A DNA stretch of 64,000 nucleotides from assembly GCF_026891935.1 (NCBI RefSeq), contig NZ_JAPTGC010000002.1, forward strand, positions 62,001-126,000, given 5' to 3'. The notes under the pieces are model-generated. The model saw nothing but the letters and a program-made list of their open reading frames with translations, had not been told where the DNA came from and ran no database searches. Positions 25,537 through 34,921 of this stretch are shown here, piece by piece (position 1 is the stretch's first letter; the number at the start of each line of letters is the position of its first letter). A program made the position numbers and the translations under genes. This stretch comes from Methanocorpusculum vombati (GTDB lineage Archaea; Halobacteriota; Methanomicrobia; Methanomicrobiales; Methanocorpusculaceae).

Positions 25537-27303
25537 ATGGAGAGACACGCTGAAATGTTCAGTCCATTGAAGGAGATGCTGCAGACCCGCCGTTTCGGAC
25601 GGATGAGTCTCATTGCAGTCATCCTGATTTTTCTCGCGGTGGTTTCTGCCGGTTGTATCGTCTGGGCCGAACCGGTCCAGACGCAGTCGGTTGAGGTTTC
25701 CGAGGATATGGATACCGCAATGAACGATTTCATTTCTGATCTGAAAAACATCGATCTTTCCTTAACCATTGACATCTACACGCTTGCCAGCAAGATAGGC
25801 TCTCTGGATACGTACAGTGAGATAGAATCAGTCGGTCGTGAGTATTATTCCCAGAATTCCTGGATTGACCGGATAATTTACTATGATGCGGGGAGGGGTA
25901 ATTTTATCAATATTCCCAATCAGTATCTTGGTTCTCTTACCGATTATGTGATTCCGCCGTCAGAGCAGGAGTTTTTAGAGTCCGGCGGGCTTATCCGATC
26001 AAGTTGTGTTTATATTGACGGGGATGGGTATATGGAGATATGGTACGCTGCAGCGTATGATGATTCGGGAAGGTATGCAGGGTATGTTGCATTTGTGTAC
26101 GACTGGTATGAGGCATTAAAGGAGCATGAGATTGTAGGTAAAGAGGTCTCCTACGGAGATTGTATTGTGTATCTTTGCAGTAACAGTAATGCTATTATTT
26201 ATTCTTCAAAGCCGGAGTATACCGGTCAGACGTTTAGTCCTGAGAAACCGCTGAAAACGAAAGAAACGATCATTGTATCTCAGGACGACAACCACGGGGC
26301 ATACACCTATACGAGTCAGTCGTTTTATGTGTACAATCAGAGCATTGATACCCATAAGATCACTTCATGGCAGAAGTTCCCGTTCCATGATATGCAGTAC
26401 GTGATCTATCTGACCAAGGAGATCGATTCTCCTGCTCTGAATTATTCGGATATATTTACGCCGGATATGGGTGCTCTGAAGAAGGATTTGTTTGATACAT
26501 TTGTTTACTCCGCTAATTACGGGTATCCGGCACTGGAGAAGCGTATTACGGAGGGGTATTATCCCACGCGCATGTATGCGATGGATCAGGATGGTACTGT
26601 TCTGGCGGTTCCCGAATATGATGAGATGCTGGCGGGTCTTTCTTTCCTGAATGCCCGTGATTCGTATGATTCAGCGTATGTCGAGAAGGCAATGTATGTT
26701 GCACAGCAGGGAGGCGGATATATTAAGTATCTTTTCCCGGTGGATGGTACGGTACATCCCGAAGCGAGCCAGTTCAGTCTGTCGTATGTGGAACCGATTG
26801 AAAACGGACGGTTTATCTTCGGATATACCCCCGGGGATACGAAGTTGTGGCCGGTGAATCAGGAGTTAAAATCAAATGTGGTTCTGGTTTCACGTGCACT
26901 TGTGGAGACGGCGTATAAACAGGGCGTGGAGAAATTGTCGGAGATCGTTATGAGTACTCCGAATGCGTCCGGCAGTGTGTTTGTCCACGGCACAGAGTAT
27001 GCATTGGACAATATCATCGTTATGGATTACAATGGGTATTCGTATGCTGATACGCGCAATCCTTCTCTTGTTGGTCAGTCGATGACCTTCTATACGGATG
27101 TGTTGCAGACGTCGATTACCCGGACAGCAATTATGCTTGCGAAGTCGGGAGGAGGGGTGATGTATGATTTCCAGGAGACGGCAGATAAGGAAGGGCATTA
27201 TGATTTGTGGCTCTATTCTGTTGAGCCGATTAATAATGATTACTTTGTCCTTTACGGAACGGTTGTGCATACCGTGGAAAATGTTACAATTCTTGATGGG
27301 TGA
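25537..27303 (+). CDS. Extracytoplasmic multi-Cache lipoprotein
   Basis: The 588-residue protein has a hydrophobic signal near residues 24-40 with VVSAGCIVW, a possible lipobox. Three Cache-like sensor regions follow. The first, about residues 60-290, resembles a double Cache. The others carry the repeated features MYAMDQDGTVL with GGGYIKYLF, and IIVMDYNGYSY with GGGVMYDF and YSVEPINNDYFVLYG. No cytoplasmic HAMP, kinase or MCP region exists. It lies 18 bases after the tandem solute-binding gene and is related to the array at 37-48 kb. It may bind small organic ligands; how it signals is unclear. Confidence 0.8.
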   Translation: MERHAEMFSPLKEMLQTRRFGRMSLIAVILIFLAVVSAGCIVWAEPVQTQSVEVSEDMDTAMNDFISDLKNIDLSLTIDIYTLASKIGSLDTYSEIESVGREYYSQNSWIDRIIYYDAGRGNFINIPNQYLGSLTDYVIPPSEQEFLESGGLIRSSCVYIDGDGYMEIWYAAAYDDSGRYAGYVAFVYDWYEALKEHEIVGKEVSYGDCIVYLCSNSNAIIYSSKPEYTGQTFSPEKPLKTKETIIVSQDDNHGAYTYTSQSFYVYNQSIDTHKITSWQKFPFHDMQYVIYLTKEIDSPALNYSDIFTPDMGALKKDLFDTFVYSANYGYPALEKRITEGYYPTRMYAMDQDGTVLAVPEYDEMLAGLSFLNARDSYDSAYVEKAMYVAQQGGGYIKYLFPVDGTVHPEASQFSLSYVEPIENGRFIFGYTPGDTKLWPVNQELKSNVVLVSRALVETAYKQGVEKLSEIVMSTPNASGSVFVHGTEYALDNIIVMDYNGYSYADTRNPSLVGQSMTFYTDVLQTSITRTAIMLAKSGGGVMYDFQETADKEGHYDLWLYSVEPINNDYFVLYGTVVHTVENVTILDG

Positions 27304-27956
27304 CTGGGGTAGATTCCCGAACTGTCCATTCATCTTTTTTTCGGAATCGGCTGTAAGGGCGGGTATGTTTTTTGATAGGGCGTACGTGGTGAGCGTCGAA
27401 GGGTGAAAACTACCGAGCCCCTAAACAAATCCCTCCTCCTATGGATTTTCTCTTTTTGAAGTACTGTGTACGGTTGAGTGATGCGTGGACAGGATGAGAA
27501 GAAACTCTGCGGGGTTTCTTCTCATCCTGCCCCCGAACCAGGCAATAGTTTCCGAAAAAAAGACCCACTAAATCTTTTTTGTGGTATCACACGTTCCAAA
27601 AATAGTTTCGTGATATCAGAAAGTCTGTCCGACAGAAAAACGAATCTGTTGGCCAAAATTATCCGACGAAAAACATGACTCCCCATTCATGTTTGATACT
27701 GGCTATGCATGGGGTATACGCACCAGTTCGCGGAAATACATATATCCTCTGTCAGGCAGACTTTGTTCTGTCACCGGAGAGTATACGAAAAATCCCGAGA
27801 TTCACCCGTGTTTCTCCGCAATACCTCTTCATCAGGAATTATTCCGGAATGCTCAGCAACAGACATTCATGGCGAATGACTATCTTTTGACTATGCAAAT
27901 TATATCTATTGACTATCCATATACTTATACCTATCCATTGGGAAACTTGTAACCTA
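27304..27956. other. 653-bp gene-free region with inverted repeats
   Basis: No protein in this interval shows recognisable features. It contains the strong hairpin at 27490-27529 and a short palindrome, TCTGTC-C-GACAGA, at 27624-27636. Its last 40 bases contain TATA-like ATACTTATACC before the regulator gene at 27957. Short open frames near 27478-27678 and 27675-27952 have no ribosome site or family match and were not accepted. Confidence 0.6.
27490..27529. repeat. Perfect 16-bp inverted repeat hairpin
   Basis: CAGGATGAGAAGAAAC at 27490-27505 and its exact reverse complement at 27514-27529 are separated by an 8-base loop. The stem is long and perfectly paired. It is about 190 bases beyond the Cache gene, without an adjacent long T-run, so a simple terminator is not certain. 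A processed small RNA or a protein-binding site is possible. Confidence 0.85.
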
Positions 27957-28391
27957 ATGGTGGGCAGTACCCGGAGACGTCCCCCGGATCAAATAAACTT
28001 ACGGCTCGGCGCCGAGTTCCTTCAGAGGTTCAATGAGTACATGAAGGGACGATCAGAAACAAAGATCCAGTTCATTCGTGCCGCTCTGGAGTACTGGATG
28101 TCCATAGACGGGAACAAGGAAAACATCAGGGTAGATCTCAGAGAACAGACAGACCAGCTCATTGCATTGCAGCAGGAAAGAATCGATGAACTTCGGAAAT
28201 ATCTGGAACAGTGTATTACCTACCAGCGTGAGATCATCGAAGAAAAAGATAAACAGATCCGGTATCTTACCGAACAGCTGAAGAACTGTTCAGGAGGAAA
28301 CTCCTACTACTCAGGCGGCATGCTTGAAGAAACAACCGTCGCCGAACCGGAGCCTGCATACCACAACCCGGATACAACCACGGAAAAATAA
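27957..28391 (+). CDS. Ribbon-helix-helix DNA-binding protein with coiled coil
   Basis: The 144-residue protein begins with a ribbon-helix-helix-like region: DQINLRLGAEFLQRFNEYMK followed by KIQFIRAALEYWMS (residues about 11-50). A long charged coiled coil follows (residues about 65-115, with QQERIDELRKYLEQCIT and EIIEEKDKQIRYLTEQLK), then a disordered tail. This suggests an oligomeric transcriptional regulator. The start is likely leaderless: ATACTTATACC lies about 27 bases before the ATG and there is no ribosome site. Its target is unknown. It is convergent with srp54. Confidence 0.75.
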   Translation: MVGSTRRRPPDQINLRLGAEFLQRFNEYMKGRSETKIQFIRAALEYWMSIDGNKENIRVDLREQTDQLIALQQERIDELRKYLEQCITYQREIIEEKDKQIRYLTEQLKNCSGGNSYYSGGMLEETTVAEPEPAYHNPDTTTEK

Positions 28392-28415
28392 TTTAAAAAA
28401 ATATTGTAACTATAT

Positions 28416-29771
28416 TTACATCGGACCCATGGGCCCCATGCCGCCAAGGTCGCCGCCGCCCTTGCTCATCTGCTTCATCATCTTGTTCATCGCCATCCGG
28501 TTGCCGCGGAATCCTTTCAGCGTCTTCTGCATCATCTTGTAGTATTTGATGAGCTCACGCACCTCGTCAACCGTAGCCCCCGAACCTTTTGCAACCCGCG
28601 TCATTCGTGACGTGTTGATCAGCGATGGATCGTCCAGCTCCTGCGGCGTCATTGAATCCATGATGATGCGGAACTTCTTCATCCGATCTGCGGTTCCGTC
28701 CAGCGCTTCGGACGGAACATTCATCCCGCCGAGCGGCAGCATCGAAAGTACCTGCTTTAACGGACCCATCTTCTGCACCGCCTCAAGCTGCTTGTACATA
28801 TCGTTCAGCGTGAACTTGCCGCGCAGCATCGCATTGACATCCACGTCCTCGGGCTTGATAGCCTCCTCGGCCTTCTCGACAAGCGCCTTCAGATCGCCCA
28901 TGCCAAGCAGACGGGAGATGAACCCGTTTGCATCGAACCGCTCCAGATCCTCAATCGTCTCACCGTTACCGATGAACACAATACCGGACTCGGTCTCGGA
29001 AACGGCGGACATCGCGCCTCCTCCTTTGGCAGTTCCGTCCATCTTGGTAACGATCACACCATCGATACCGATGGCTTCATGGAACCGCTTCGCCTGATCG
29101 CGTGCCGCCTGACCCAGTGCCGCATCAATCACCAGCCAGCGGTGATCCGGTTTGAGCAGATCATTGATCTGCGTAATCTCCTCGATCAGATCGTCCTCCA
29201 GCGCGTGGCGGCCTGCCGTATCCACGATGACAACCTCCACATCCTTCAGCGCCGCAAGACCGTCGCGGGTGATCTTCACCGCATCTTTCTCCTGAGGATC
29301 ACCATAGCAGGGAACATTGATCTTTTTGCACAGTGTCTCCAGCTGGGCATAGGCACCCGGCCGGAAGTTGTCGGCACCGATTGCGCCGACCTTCAGACCC
29401 TTGCGCTGGAAGTAGCGGCACAGTTTTCCGGTCGTCGTCGTCTTACCGGAACCCTGCAGACCGGCCATCAGAATTTTCTGGGGACGCAGACTGAACTCGG
29501 CCTCCTTGCCGACAAGTTTCACCAGCTCCTGATACACAATCCGCAGCACGTGTTCGCGGACATTCATGCCGGGCGGCAGATCCTCATCCAGTGCACGGGA
29601 CTTGATCGACTGCGACAGCTGCATCACGAGCTTCACGTTCACATCCGACGAGAGCAGTGCCCGCTGAAGATCGCGGACCAGCTCGTCCACCGCCGCACGG
29701 TCGATGACCGTTTTTCCGGCGAGTTTCTTCATCGCATCCTTCAGCGAGTTGGAAAGAGTATCGAGTCCCAT
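28416..29771 (-). CDS. srp54: Signal recognition particle protein SRP54
   Basis: The 451-residue GTPase has an N domain and a G domain with the P-loop [26 protein letters not shown] and [11 protein letters not shown] follow, then a Met-rich M domain from about residue 295 that binds 7S RNA and signal peptides. The tail ends in a Gly/Met-rich segment. It recognises nascent secretory and membrane proteins and works with FtsY. Its ATG directly follows the TAA of ftsY (TAAATG), so the SRP and its receptor are coexpressed. 7S RNA was not found in this window. Confidence 0.96.
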   Translation of the reverse strand: MGLDTLSNSLKDAMKKLAGKTVIDRAAVDELVRDLQRALLSSDVNVKLVMQLSQSIKSRALDEDLPPGMNVREHVLRIVYQELVKLVGKEAEFSLRPQKILMAGLQGSGKTTTTGKLCRYFQRKGLKVGAIGADNFRPGAYAQLETLCKKINVPCYGDPQEKDAVKITRDGLAALKDVEVVIVDTAGRHALEDDLIEEITQINDLLKPDHRWLVIDAALGQAARDQAKRFHEAIGIDGVIVTKMDGTAKGGGAMSAVSETESGIVFIGNGETIEDLERFDANGFISRLLGMGDLKALVEKAEEAIKPEDVDVNAMLRGKFTLNDMYKQLEAVQKMGPLKQVLSMLPLGGMNVPSEALDGTADRMKKFRIIMDSMTPQELDDPSLINTSRMTRVAKGSGATVDEVRELIKYYKMMQKTLKGFRGNRMAMNKMMKQMSKGGGDLGGMGPMGPM

Positions 29772-30938
29772 TTATTCCTCATCCCCGAAGATTTCATCGA
29801 TGATCAATGCAGGGGTGAAGGGCTTCATGTCCGAGTACTCCTGACCGACACCGAGGAACACCAGCGGCTTGCCGATGGTATATGCAATGGAAATTGCCGC
29901 ACCGCCTTTCGGATCCATATCCACCTTGGTCAGGATCACTCCGTTGGTGGAAACAGTCTTCTCAAACTCCTCGGCACGAATCACCGCATCGTTTCCGGCA
30001 ACCGCCTCGTCCACATAGAAGACAAGGTCAGGCTTCATCACCCGTTTGATCTTCTCCAGCTGGTTCATCAGATTGACACGGTTGTGGAACCGGCCCGCAG
30101 AGTCGGCTAACACGACGTCAATATTGTGGGCTTTGGCATACTCCACCGTATCGTAGAGAACTGCGGACGGGTCGGCCCCTTCCTGATGAGAGATCAGTTT
30201 GATACCGAGCCGGTCACAGTGCACACGAATCTGTTCAATCGCTCCGGCACGGAAGGTATCGCCCGCACCGACAACAACGGACAGCCCCTGGCCCTGAAGA
30301 TAATATGCTATTTTTGCAACCGAGGTGGTCTTGCCGGTACCGTTTACGCCGGTGAAGAGAATCTTCACCGGTTTATCGTGTGCTTTAATGTAGCCGACCA
30401 GATCAAATCCGTCACCGAGCACTTCTTCAATGGCATGTCTGAGCGCGTTGGTCACGACCTCTTCGGGAGACTCGCGGATTTTCCGGTGGGTTCCGATCAG
30501 TTCTTTTTTCATGTGATCGGTGATAGCCTCAGCAACCGGAAACGCAACATCGGACTCAAGAAGCACCATCTGTAACTCAAACAGCGTTTCATCGATGTCT
30601 TTTTCCGAGAGAACAAACTCCCGTTCAACAACCAGTGTCTTTAACTTGCCGAAAAATCCGGGCTTCTTTGCATCAGCATCCGGCTTTTCTGCGGGGAGGG
30701 AGACAGACATCTCAGCCGCAGGGGACGGGGACGGAACCGGGGAAGAGGGAACGGACACCGGGGCTGGCACTGCGGCTTCCGCTTCCGGTATTCCTGCCGG
30801 TTCAGGGGTATCGGGGACGACATAGGCTTCGAGCAGGGGCGCGTCAGTCTCGACCTCGGTTGTCACCGAGGCGGACTCTACGCTCTTGCCCAGCTTTTTG
30901 GTAATGCCGCCAAGTTTTTTCTTCAGCCCTTCAAACAT
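29772..30938 (-). CDS. ftsY: Signal recognition particle receptor FtsY
   Basis: The 388-residue protein has an acidic, Pro/Ala-rich N-terminal region (residues about 20-90) likely used for membrane association, then the SRP-type NG GTPase. Its motifs are FTGVNGTGKTTSVAKIAYYL, GDTFRAGAIEQIRVH, DSAGRFHNRVNLM and LTKVDMDPKGGAA. It docks SRP-ribosome complexes at the membrane. It precedes srp54 with no gap. Upstream, the usual neighbour prefoldin alpha is separated from it by an opposite-strand protease gene. Confidence 0.95.
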   Translation of the reverse strand: MFEGLKKKLGGITKKLGKSVESASVTTEVETDAPLLEAYVVPDTPEPAGIPEAEAAVPAPVSVPSSPVPSPSPAAEMSVSLPAEKPDADAKKPGFFGKLKTLVVEREFVLSEKDIDETLFELQMVLLESDVAFPVAEAITDHMKKELIGTHRKIRESPEEVVTNALRHAIEEVLGDGFDLVGYIKAHDKPVKILFTGVNGTGKTTSVAKIAYYLQGQGLSVVVGAGDTFRAGAIEQIRVHCDRLGIKLISHQEGADPSAVLYDTVEYAKAHNIDVVLADSAGRFHNRVNLMNQLEKIKRVMKPDLVFYVDEAVAGNDAVIRAEEFEKTVSTNGVILTKVDMDPKGGAAISIAYTIGKPLVFLGVGQEYSDMKPFTPALIIDEIFGDEE

Positions 30939-31262
30939 TATCTATTCATTCCCCCTGAGAGTATAAATTGCCTCTGCTCTTTTTGGATGAGGAAATGGAG
31001 CGTCTTTTCGGAGAGAACATCTGAAACACGCAGACATTGCCCGAAAAGTCATCCCTGGCAAAACATGTTACCCCGCAGATATTTTGCAGGCCGGCGGGTG
31101 AGACAGAGCAGAAGGTAGGTGATGCAGGCGGGCACGACGATTGCAACGCTCCTCTCACTCCGCGTATTCATCCGGTATTGTAATTCCCTGCTGCACGGTA
31201 TTCTTTGCCGACAGGACACCGGGACACAGGATTAATGACACGGTAAAACACAACATAACAGC
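30939..31262. other. 324-bp divergent promoter region with no gene recognised
   Basis: This gap lies between leftward ftsY and rightward clostripain. It contains several short GC-rich direct and inverted segments but no reading frame that looks like a protein. Promoters of both genes should lie here. No strong TATA element could be assigned to either gene with confidence. Confidence 0.5.
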
Positions 31263-33305
31263 ATGAATACAGGGAAGTTTCTTTACCGGGGCTGTATTAT
31301 AGGAATAATCCTGATTCTTCTGAGTACAGCAATCGTTCCATCGGCGGCGGGTGCCACTGGAACTAATTATCTGGTAATGTACATTGTCGGTTCCGATCTT
31401 GAATCCAACGGAAATCAGGCAACAGGCAACCTCGCGGATCTGGCGGACAGCTGGGATCCTGCGATGGGTGATGTTCTCATCATCTACGGCGGGGCAGAGA
31501 AAACCGGCTGGGATGACGGTGTTGCAATTACCAATCTCACCCTTCTCCTAGAGGATTTCGCCGACGGGGTAATCGGATCCGATCTGAATCTGGGCGAAAT
31601 TCCTACCCAGTATGTGCTCAAGCGCATGCCGGGTGCTGACATCTCAACGCCGCAGACCATGGCCTCCTCGCTGCAGTATGCCGAGCAGTACCGGAAAGCC
31701 GCCGGACTTGACAGTGCAGAAAACTATCTGATCTTCTGGAATCACGGCTCAGGATATAACGGATATGGATCTAATGAGATCTCCGGCAGAATGCTTTCCC
31801 TTGAGGATCTACGGACGGGACTGTCCGGAGCCGGGACAACCTATGACATCATCGCCTTTGATGCCTGCCTTATGGGTTCCCTTGAGGTGGCAAACGCTCT
31901 TTACCCCTACGGGACATACCTTCTGGCTTCCGAGGAAATTGTTCCAGGAGAAGGGTATGACTATAATGCATTCGCTGCACTCTCCGCGTCCCCGGGTATG
32001 AGTGCCCCGGAGCTTGGAAAAACACTGATTGCATACTACCTCGATCAACCGAGTCCGGCGAAGACCCTGTCCCTTGTCCGGCTCTCCGAGGTGCCGTCGG
32101 TTGTTGCCGCACTCAATGTGTTTGGTGAGAAGCTCACGGAGATTCTGGACGACCCCGATTCCCTTGCGGTACTTGGATCCGTCTATCAGGATACGCAGGG
32201 ATTCGGCTCTCCGGCCGGCGATACCGCACAGGACATGATGGATATCTATCAGTTTGCCGACAGTATCCGTCAGCAGACCAGTGAGGATACGGAACTGCAT
32301 GCCGCAGCAAATGATCTTTGCCTGGTTCTGAAGAACTATGTTGTTCTGTCCGGGGACGACGGACATTTCAGTGCAGCAAACGGTGTGGCCATTGCAGCAC
32401 CCGTTGAGGGACTTACCTCCGGTATCCCCGACGCCGTCTCTTTTGATAAAAGCGGCTGGTACACGTACCTGTCCACCTACATGGACTATGCCGGCACCAC
32501 ATCACAGCCGCACGCCGCATACACAACTAAAGAGAGTGCCCGTTCCATTCAGGTGACCGACTCCACCGGAACCGCGTGGGTCACGGCAAACTATCTGTAT
32601 CTGAATACCGACGGGCAGTATCTCATTGTTGGTGACGTTCCCCTGAAGGAAAACTGGGAAGCGGTAAACAATAGTGTCTGGAAGACTGTTCCCACGGGGC
32701 TGTACGAGGAACCCGACTGGGACGGAAGCTGGTTTGTATTCCAAAATACCGATGGAACCACAGTTCCTGCAACCCTCACCTACAAAGGTCCTGCTGTGAT
32801 CGATAACCGGTCTCATGTCATCTATACCATTGAAGGAAATCTTACCCGCACGGTACACAAAAATACGGTCACCGCCCCGTCAATTCTCACCGCCGTTATT
32901 GATATGGAGAACAGGAGTGTCTCTGCTCTCTCTGTCACCGAAAAACCTGATAGTATCCGGGATACCAGATCCAACATCTGGGGGAACACAACAATTTGTT
33001 CCGGCGATATTTTTGTTCCGGCACTGCAGGTATACAATGAGGAAGCGGATGAAATTGTTGTGACCACTTCTCCGCAGAGCGTCACGTTTGGCAGCAGTCC
33101 CAAAGATGCCTTACGCTACACCGCACTTGACGTGGACAACTGCTACTGGATGGTTGAACTTGCGGACTTCCTTGATGAGGAGACCTTCTACCTGAAAGAA
33201 CCCGGTATGACCGCAGCGACACCCAAACCCACACAGAGTTCCCCGGCTGCAGTATGCATCTTCGCAGGAGTTCTCATTGCAGGATTGCTCCTGAAAAGAA
33301 CATAA
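31263..33305 (+). CDS. Secreted clostripain-family (C11) cysteine protease
   Basis: The 680-residue protein has an N-terminal signal (GCIIGIILILLSTAIVPSAA) and a C11/clostripain catalytic domain. The domain begins NYLVMYIVGSDLESNGNQAT, with the catalytic His in YLIFWNHGSGYNGYG and the catalytic Cys in YDIIAFDACLMGSLEVANAL. A long beta-rich C-terminal part precedes TPKPTQSSPAAVCIFAGVLI and a basic tail, resembling an archaeal C-terminal sorting or anchor signal. It should act on the cell surface or outside. Family members prefer Arg/Lys sites, but specificity here is unknown. It interrupts a conserved information-processing cluster. Confidence 0.87.
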   Translation: MNTGKFLYRGCIIGIILILLSTAIVPSAAGATGTNYLVMYIVGSDLESNGNQATGNLADLADSWDPAMGDVLIIYGGAEKTGWDDGVAITNLTLLLEDFADGVIGSDLNLGEIPTQYVLKRMPGADISTPQTMASSLQYAEQYRKAAGLDSAENYLIFWNHGSGYNGYGSNEISGRMLSLEDLRTGLSGAGTTYDIIAFDACLMGSLEVANALYPYGTYLLASEEIVPGEGYDYNAFAALSASPGMSAPELGKTLIAYYLDQPSPAKTLSLVRLSEVPSVVAALNVFGEKLTEILDDPDSLAVLGSVYQDTQGFGSPAGDTAQDMMDIYQFADSIRQQTSEDTELHAAANDLCLVLKNYVVLSGDDGHFSAANGVAIAAPVEGLTSGIPDAVSFDKSGWYTYLSTYMDYAGTTSQPHAAYTTKESARSIQVTDSTGTAWVTANYLYLNTDGQYLIVGDVPLKENWEAVNNSVWKTVPTGLYEEPDWDGSWFVFQNTDGTTVPATLTYKGPAVIDNRSHVIYTIEGNLTRTVHKNTVTAPSILTAVIDMENRSVSALSVTEKPDSIRDTRSNIWGNTTICSGDIFVPALQVYNEEADEIVVTTSPQSVTFGSSPKDALRYTALDVDNCYWMVELADFLDEETFYLKEPGMTAATPKPTQSSPAAVCIFAGVLIAGLLLKRT

Positions 33306-33347
33306 TCCTTTTTTGAAAGTTTTTCCAAAACAAAAGAGAAAGAAAAA

Positions 33348-33797
33348 TCAGCGGGTCTGCTGCTGTGCAGAAGCATAAATCTCCTGCATGCGCTGCTCAA
33401 CCGCTGCCATCTGACTCTGCAGCTTTCCGAGAGACTCGGAGAGCCGTTTGCCGGATGCATCCATCTCGGTGATCCGGTCACGCAGGAAAGAGACTGTCTC
33501 TTCGGTCGATTTCTCAACCGTAACCCCTGCGCCAATCCCGACAAGCATCTTCTTCGTATCCGCAACCGTTGCGCGAACCGACACGCCGCCGCCAAGAGTC
33601 AGGAGAGTGGAAACCTCTCCGTCTGCGGCTGCCAGAGCTTCCAGTGCCTCAATAGAGGCAAGAGACTCGGCGCGGGCTGATTCGATAAACCGCAGCTGCT
33701 GGGACAGAAGTTCAAACTGCTGGGAATACTCTGCGGCATAGGAACGGAGGGTCTGTACCTCCTGTTCCAGAGTTGCCTGATTTGCATTACTCGCCAT
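33348..33797 (-). CDS. pfdA: Prefoldin alpha subunit
   Basis: The 149-residue protein has the prefoldin alpha layout: an N-terminal helix (LEQEVQTLRSYAAEYSQQFE), a central beta part with LLTLGGGVSVRATV and VLVGIGAGVTVEKS-like MLVGIGAGVTVEKSTEETVS, and a C-terminal helix. The helices form a coiled coil. It assembles with beta subunits into a hexameric chaperone that passes unfolded proteins to the thermosome. Its start overlaps the end of the L18Ae gene by 11 bases, which indicates coupled translation. Confidence 0.93.
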   Translation of the reverse strand: MASNANQATLEQEVQTLRSYAAEYSQQFELLSQQLRFIESARAESLASIEALEALAAADGEVSTLLTLGGGVSVRATVADTKKMLVGIGAGVTVEKSTEETVSFLRDRITEMDASGKRLSESLGKLQSQMAAVEQRMQEIYASAQQQTR

Positions 33798-33972
33798 TGA
33801 TAGCCTTTACAGAATCAACAGTAATATATTTGCGCTCGAGCCGGTGCTTGCTGCCAATCGTTGCAAGAGTGAATTCTCCTGCAAGACGCTCGCTTGGTGC
33901 ATCGACTGTCTTTGTATAGGGCTTCATCTGTCCATCGTTTTTGAACGTGCCCTTAACCTCGAATTTCGGCAT
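33787..33972 (-). CDS. rpl18a: 50S ribosomal protein L18Ae (LX)
   Basis: The 61-residue protein, MPKFEVKGTFKNDGQMKPYT and then SERLAGEFTLATIGSKHRLE, is the archaeal L18Ae/LX large-subunit protein. Its length fits the family. GAGGTGA lies about 6 bases before the ATG. It sits between eIF6 and prefoldin alpha, a conserved archaeal order. Confidence 0.94.
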   Translation of the reverse strand: MPKFEVKGTFKNDGQMKPYTKTVDAPSERLAGEFTLATIGSKHRLERKYITVDSVKAINGE

Positions 33973-33983
33973 ATTTTTTCACC

Positions 33984-34652
33984 TCACAGAAATCCAAATA
34001 CATCTTCAATTCTACCGAGTTCAAAACCCGTGGTAGCGTTTCCTGCCAGATAACCCTTGCTGTTCACGAGCAGACCGGTTCCAATCAGACCCGAACCCAT
34101 GTTCACGGATCCGGTACCAACGGAAACGTCCGCTGTCGGAAGACTGTTTTCAAGATGATCCAGTTCTTCGGGACTGCTGCGGGCCGGCAGCAGAACACCT
34201 GCGTTTGTACAGGCACCTGCCATACCGACCGTTCCGACACCGCCAAAGGACATCGGAATCGTCTCGACCTTCAGGAACTCAGCCACCATTCTGCGCATCT
34301 CTGACGACATGTCAGGATGCACAACCGCGAATGAATCATTGGTAAGAATAACGTTCCCTGCCGCATTCATCTCTTCTCCGAGGAGCAGAACATCGCCGTA
34401 CTCCTGCAGAAGTTCAAGTTCAGAATCATGAATGAGACCGGAAACAACAAATCCGCGGGAATTACCGGTAAGAAGAAGGCCGATCACGGATGACCCTTGG
34501 ATAAAGGTAGGAATAACCTCTACATCAAGGGCTTCCGCTATCTTTGTTCTGAACTCCTCTGGGGAGTCGATTGGAACAAAGGCAATGTCTTCAAAGACAC
34601 GGGCAAAGACGCCGATGTTCGGGTCTCCATTCAGTGACAGGGTATGGTCCAT
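33984..34652 (-). CDS. eif6: Translation initiation factor aIF6
   Basis: The 222-residue protein has the pentameric repeat fold of aIF6, seen in DPNIGVFARVFEDIAFVPID, LLLTGNSRGFVVSGLI, VILTNDSFAVVHPDMS and LLVNSKGYLAGNATTGFELG. It binds the large subunit and prevents early joining with the small subunit. Its ATG directly follows the stop codon of L31e and it is 11 bases from L18Ae, the usual archaeal arrangement. Confidence 0.95.
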   Translation of the reverse strand: MDHTLSLNGDPNIGVFARVFEDIAFVPIDSPEEFRTKIAEALDVEVIPTFIQGSSVIGLLLTGNSRGFVVSGLIHDSELELLQEYGDVLLLGEEMNAAGNVILTNDSFAVVHPDMSSEMRRMVAEFLKVETIPMSFGGVGTVGMAGACTNAGVLLPARSSPEELDHLENSLPTADVSVGTGSVNMGSGLIGTGLLVNSKGYLAGNATTGFELGRIEDVFGFL

Positions 34653-34916
34653 TTATTCCTCAGCAAGTTCTGCCTGGACCTGTCCGTCTTCGAACTTCAT
34701 TGCACGAACACGAATGCGTCTTGGCGGTTTCTGGGATCCGCGTGCCCAGACTGCTTCGTTAATGCTCTTGTCAAGCTTAACGTCATCACTTTTCATGTGA
34801 TGCTCAAGGTAGCTGCGGATGTCTTTGATTGCAGCGTTTGCACGCTTGTAGCACGGAACGCGCTTGACATCACGGAGCGGAATAACATATACCTGTTCCT
34901 TTTGTGCTTCTACCAT
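34653..34916 (-). CDS. rpl31e: 50S ribosomal protein L31e
   Basis: The 87-residue protein, [20 protein letters not shown] and then [20 protein letters not shown], is L31e. A frame extension upstream to 34961 would overlap L39e and add an atypical N-terminus, so the ATG at 34916 is used. It lies between L39e and aIF6, in the same direction. Confidence 0.95.
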   Translation of the reverse strand: MVEAQKEQVYVIPLRDVKRVPCYKRANAAIKDIRSYLEHHMKSDDVKLDKSINEAVWARGSQKPPRRIRVRAMKFEDGQVQAELAEE

Positions 34917-34921
34917 TTTTC

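Noticed and set aside
27478-27952. Short reading frames between the Cache gene and the regulator
   Set aside because: They overlap each other, include a hairpin and have no family match or ribosome site.
29079-30110. 343-codon plus-strand frame
   Set aside because: It lies antisense to srp54 and ftsY, whose GTPase motifs are certain, and has no recognisable domain.
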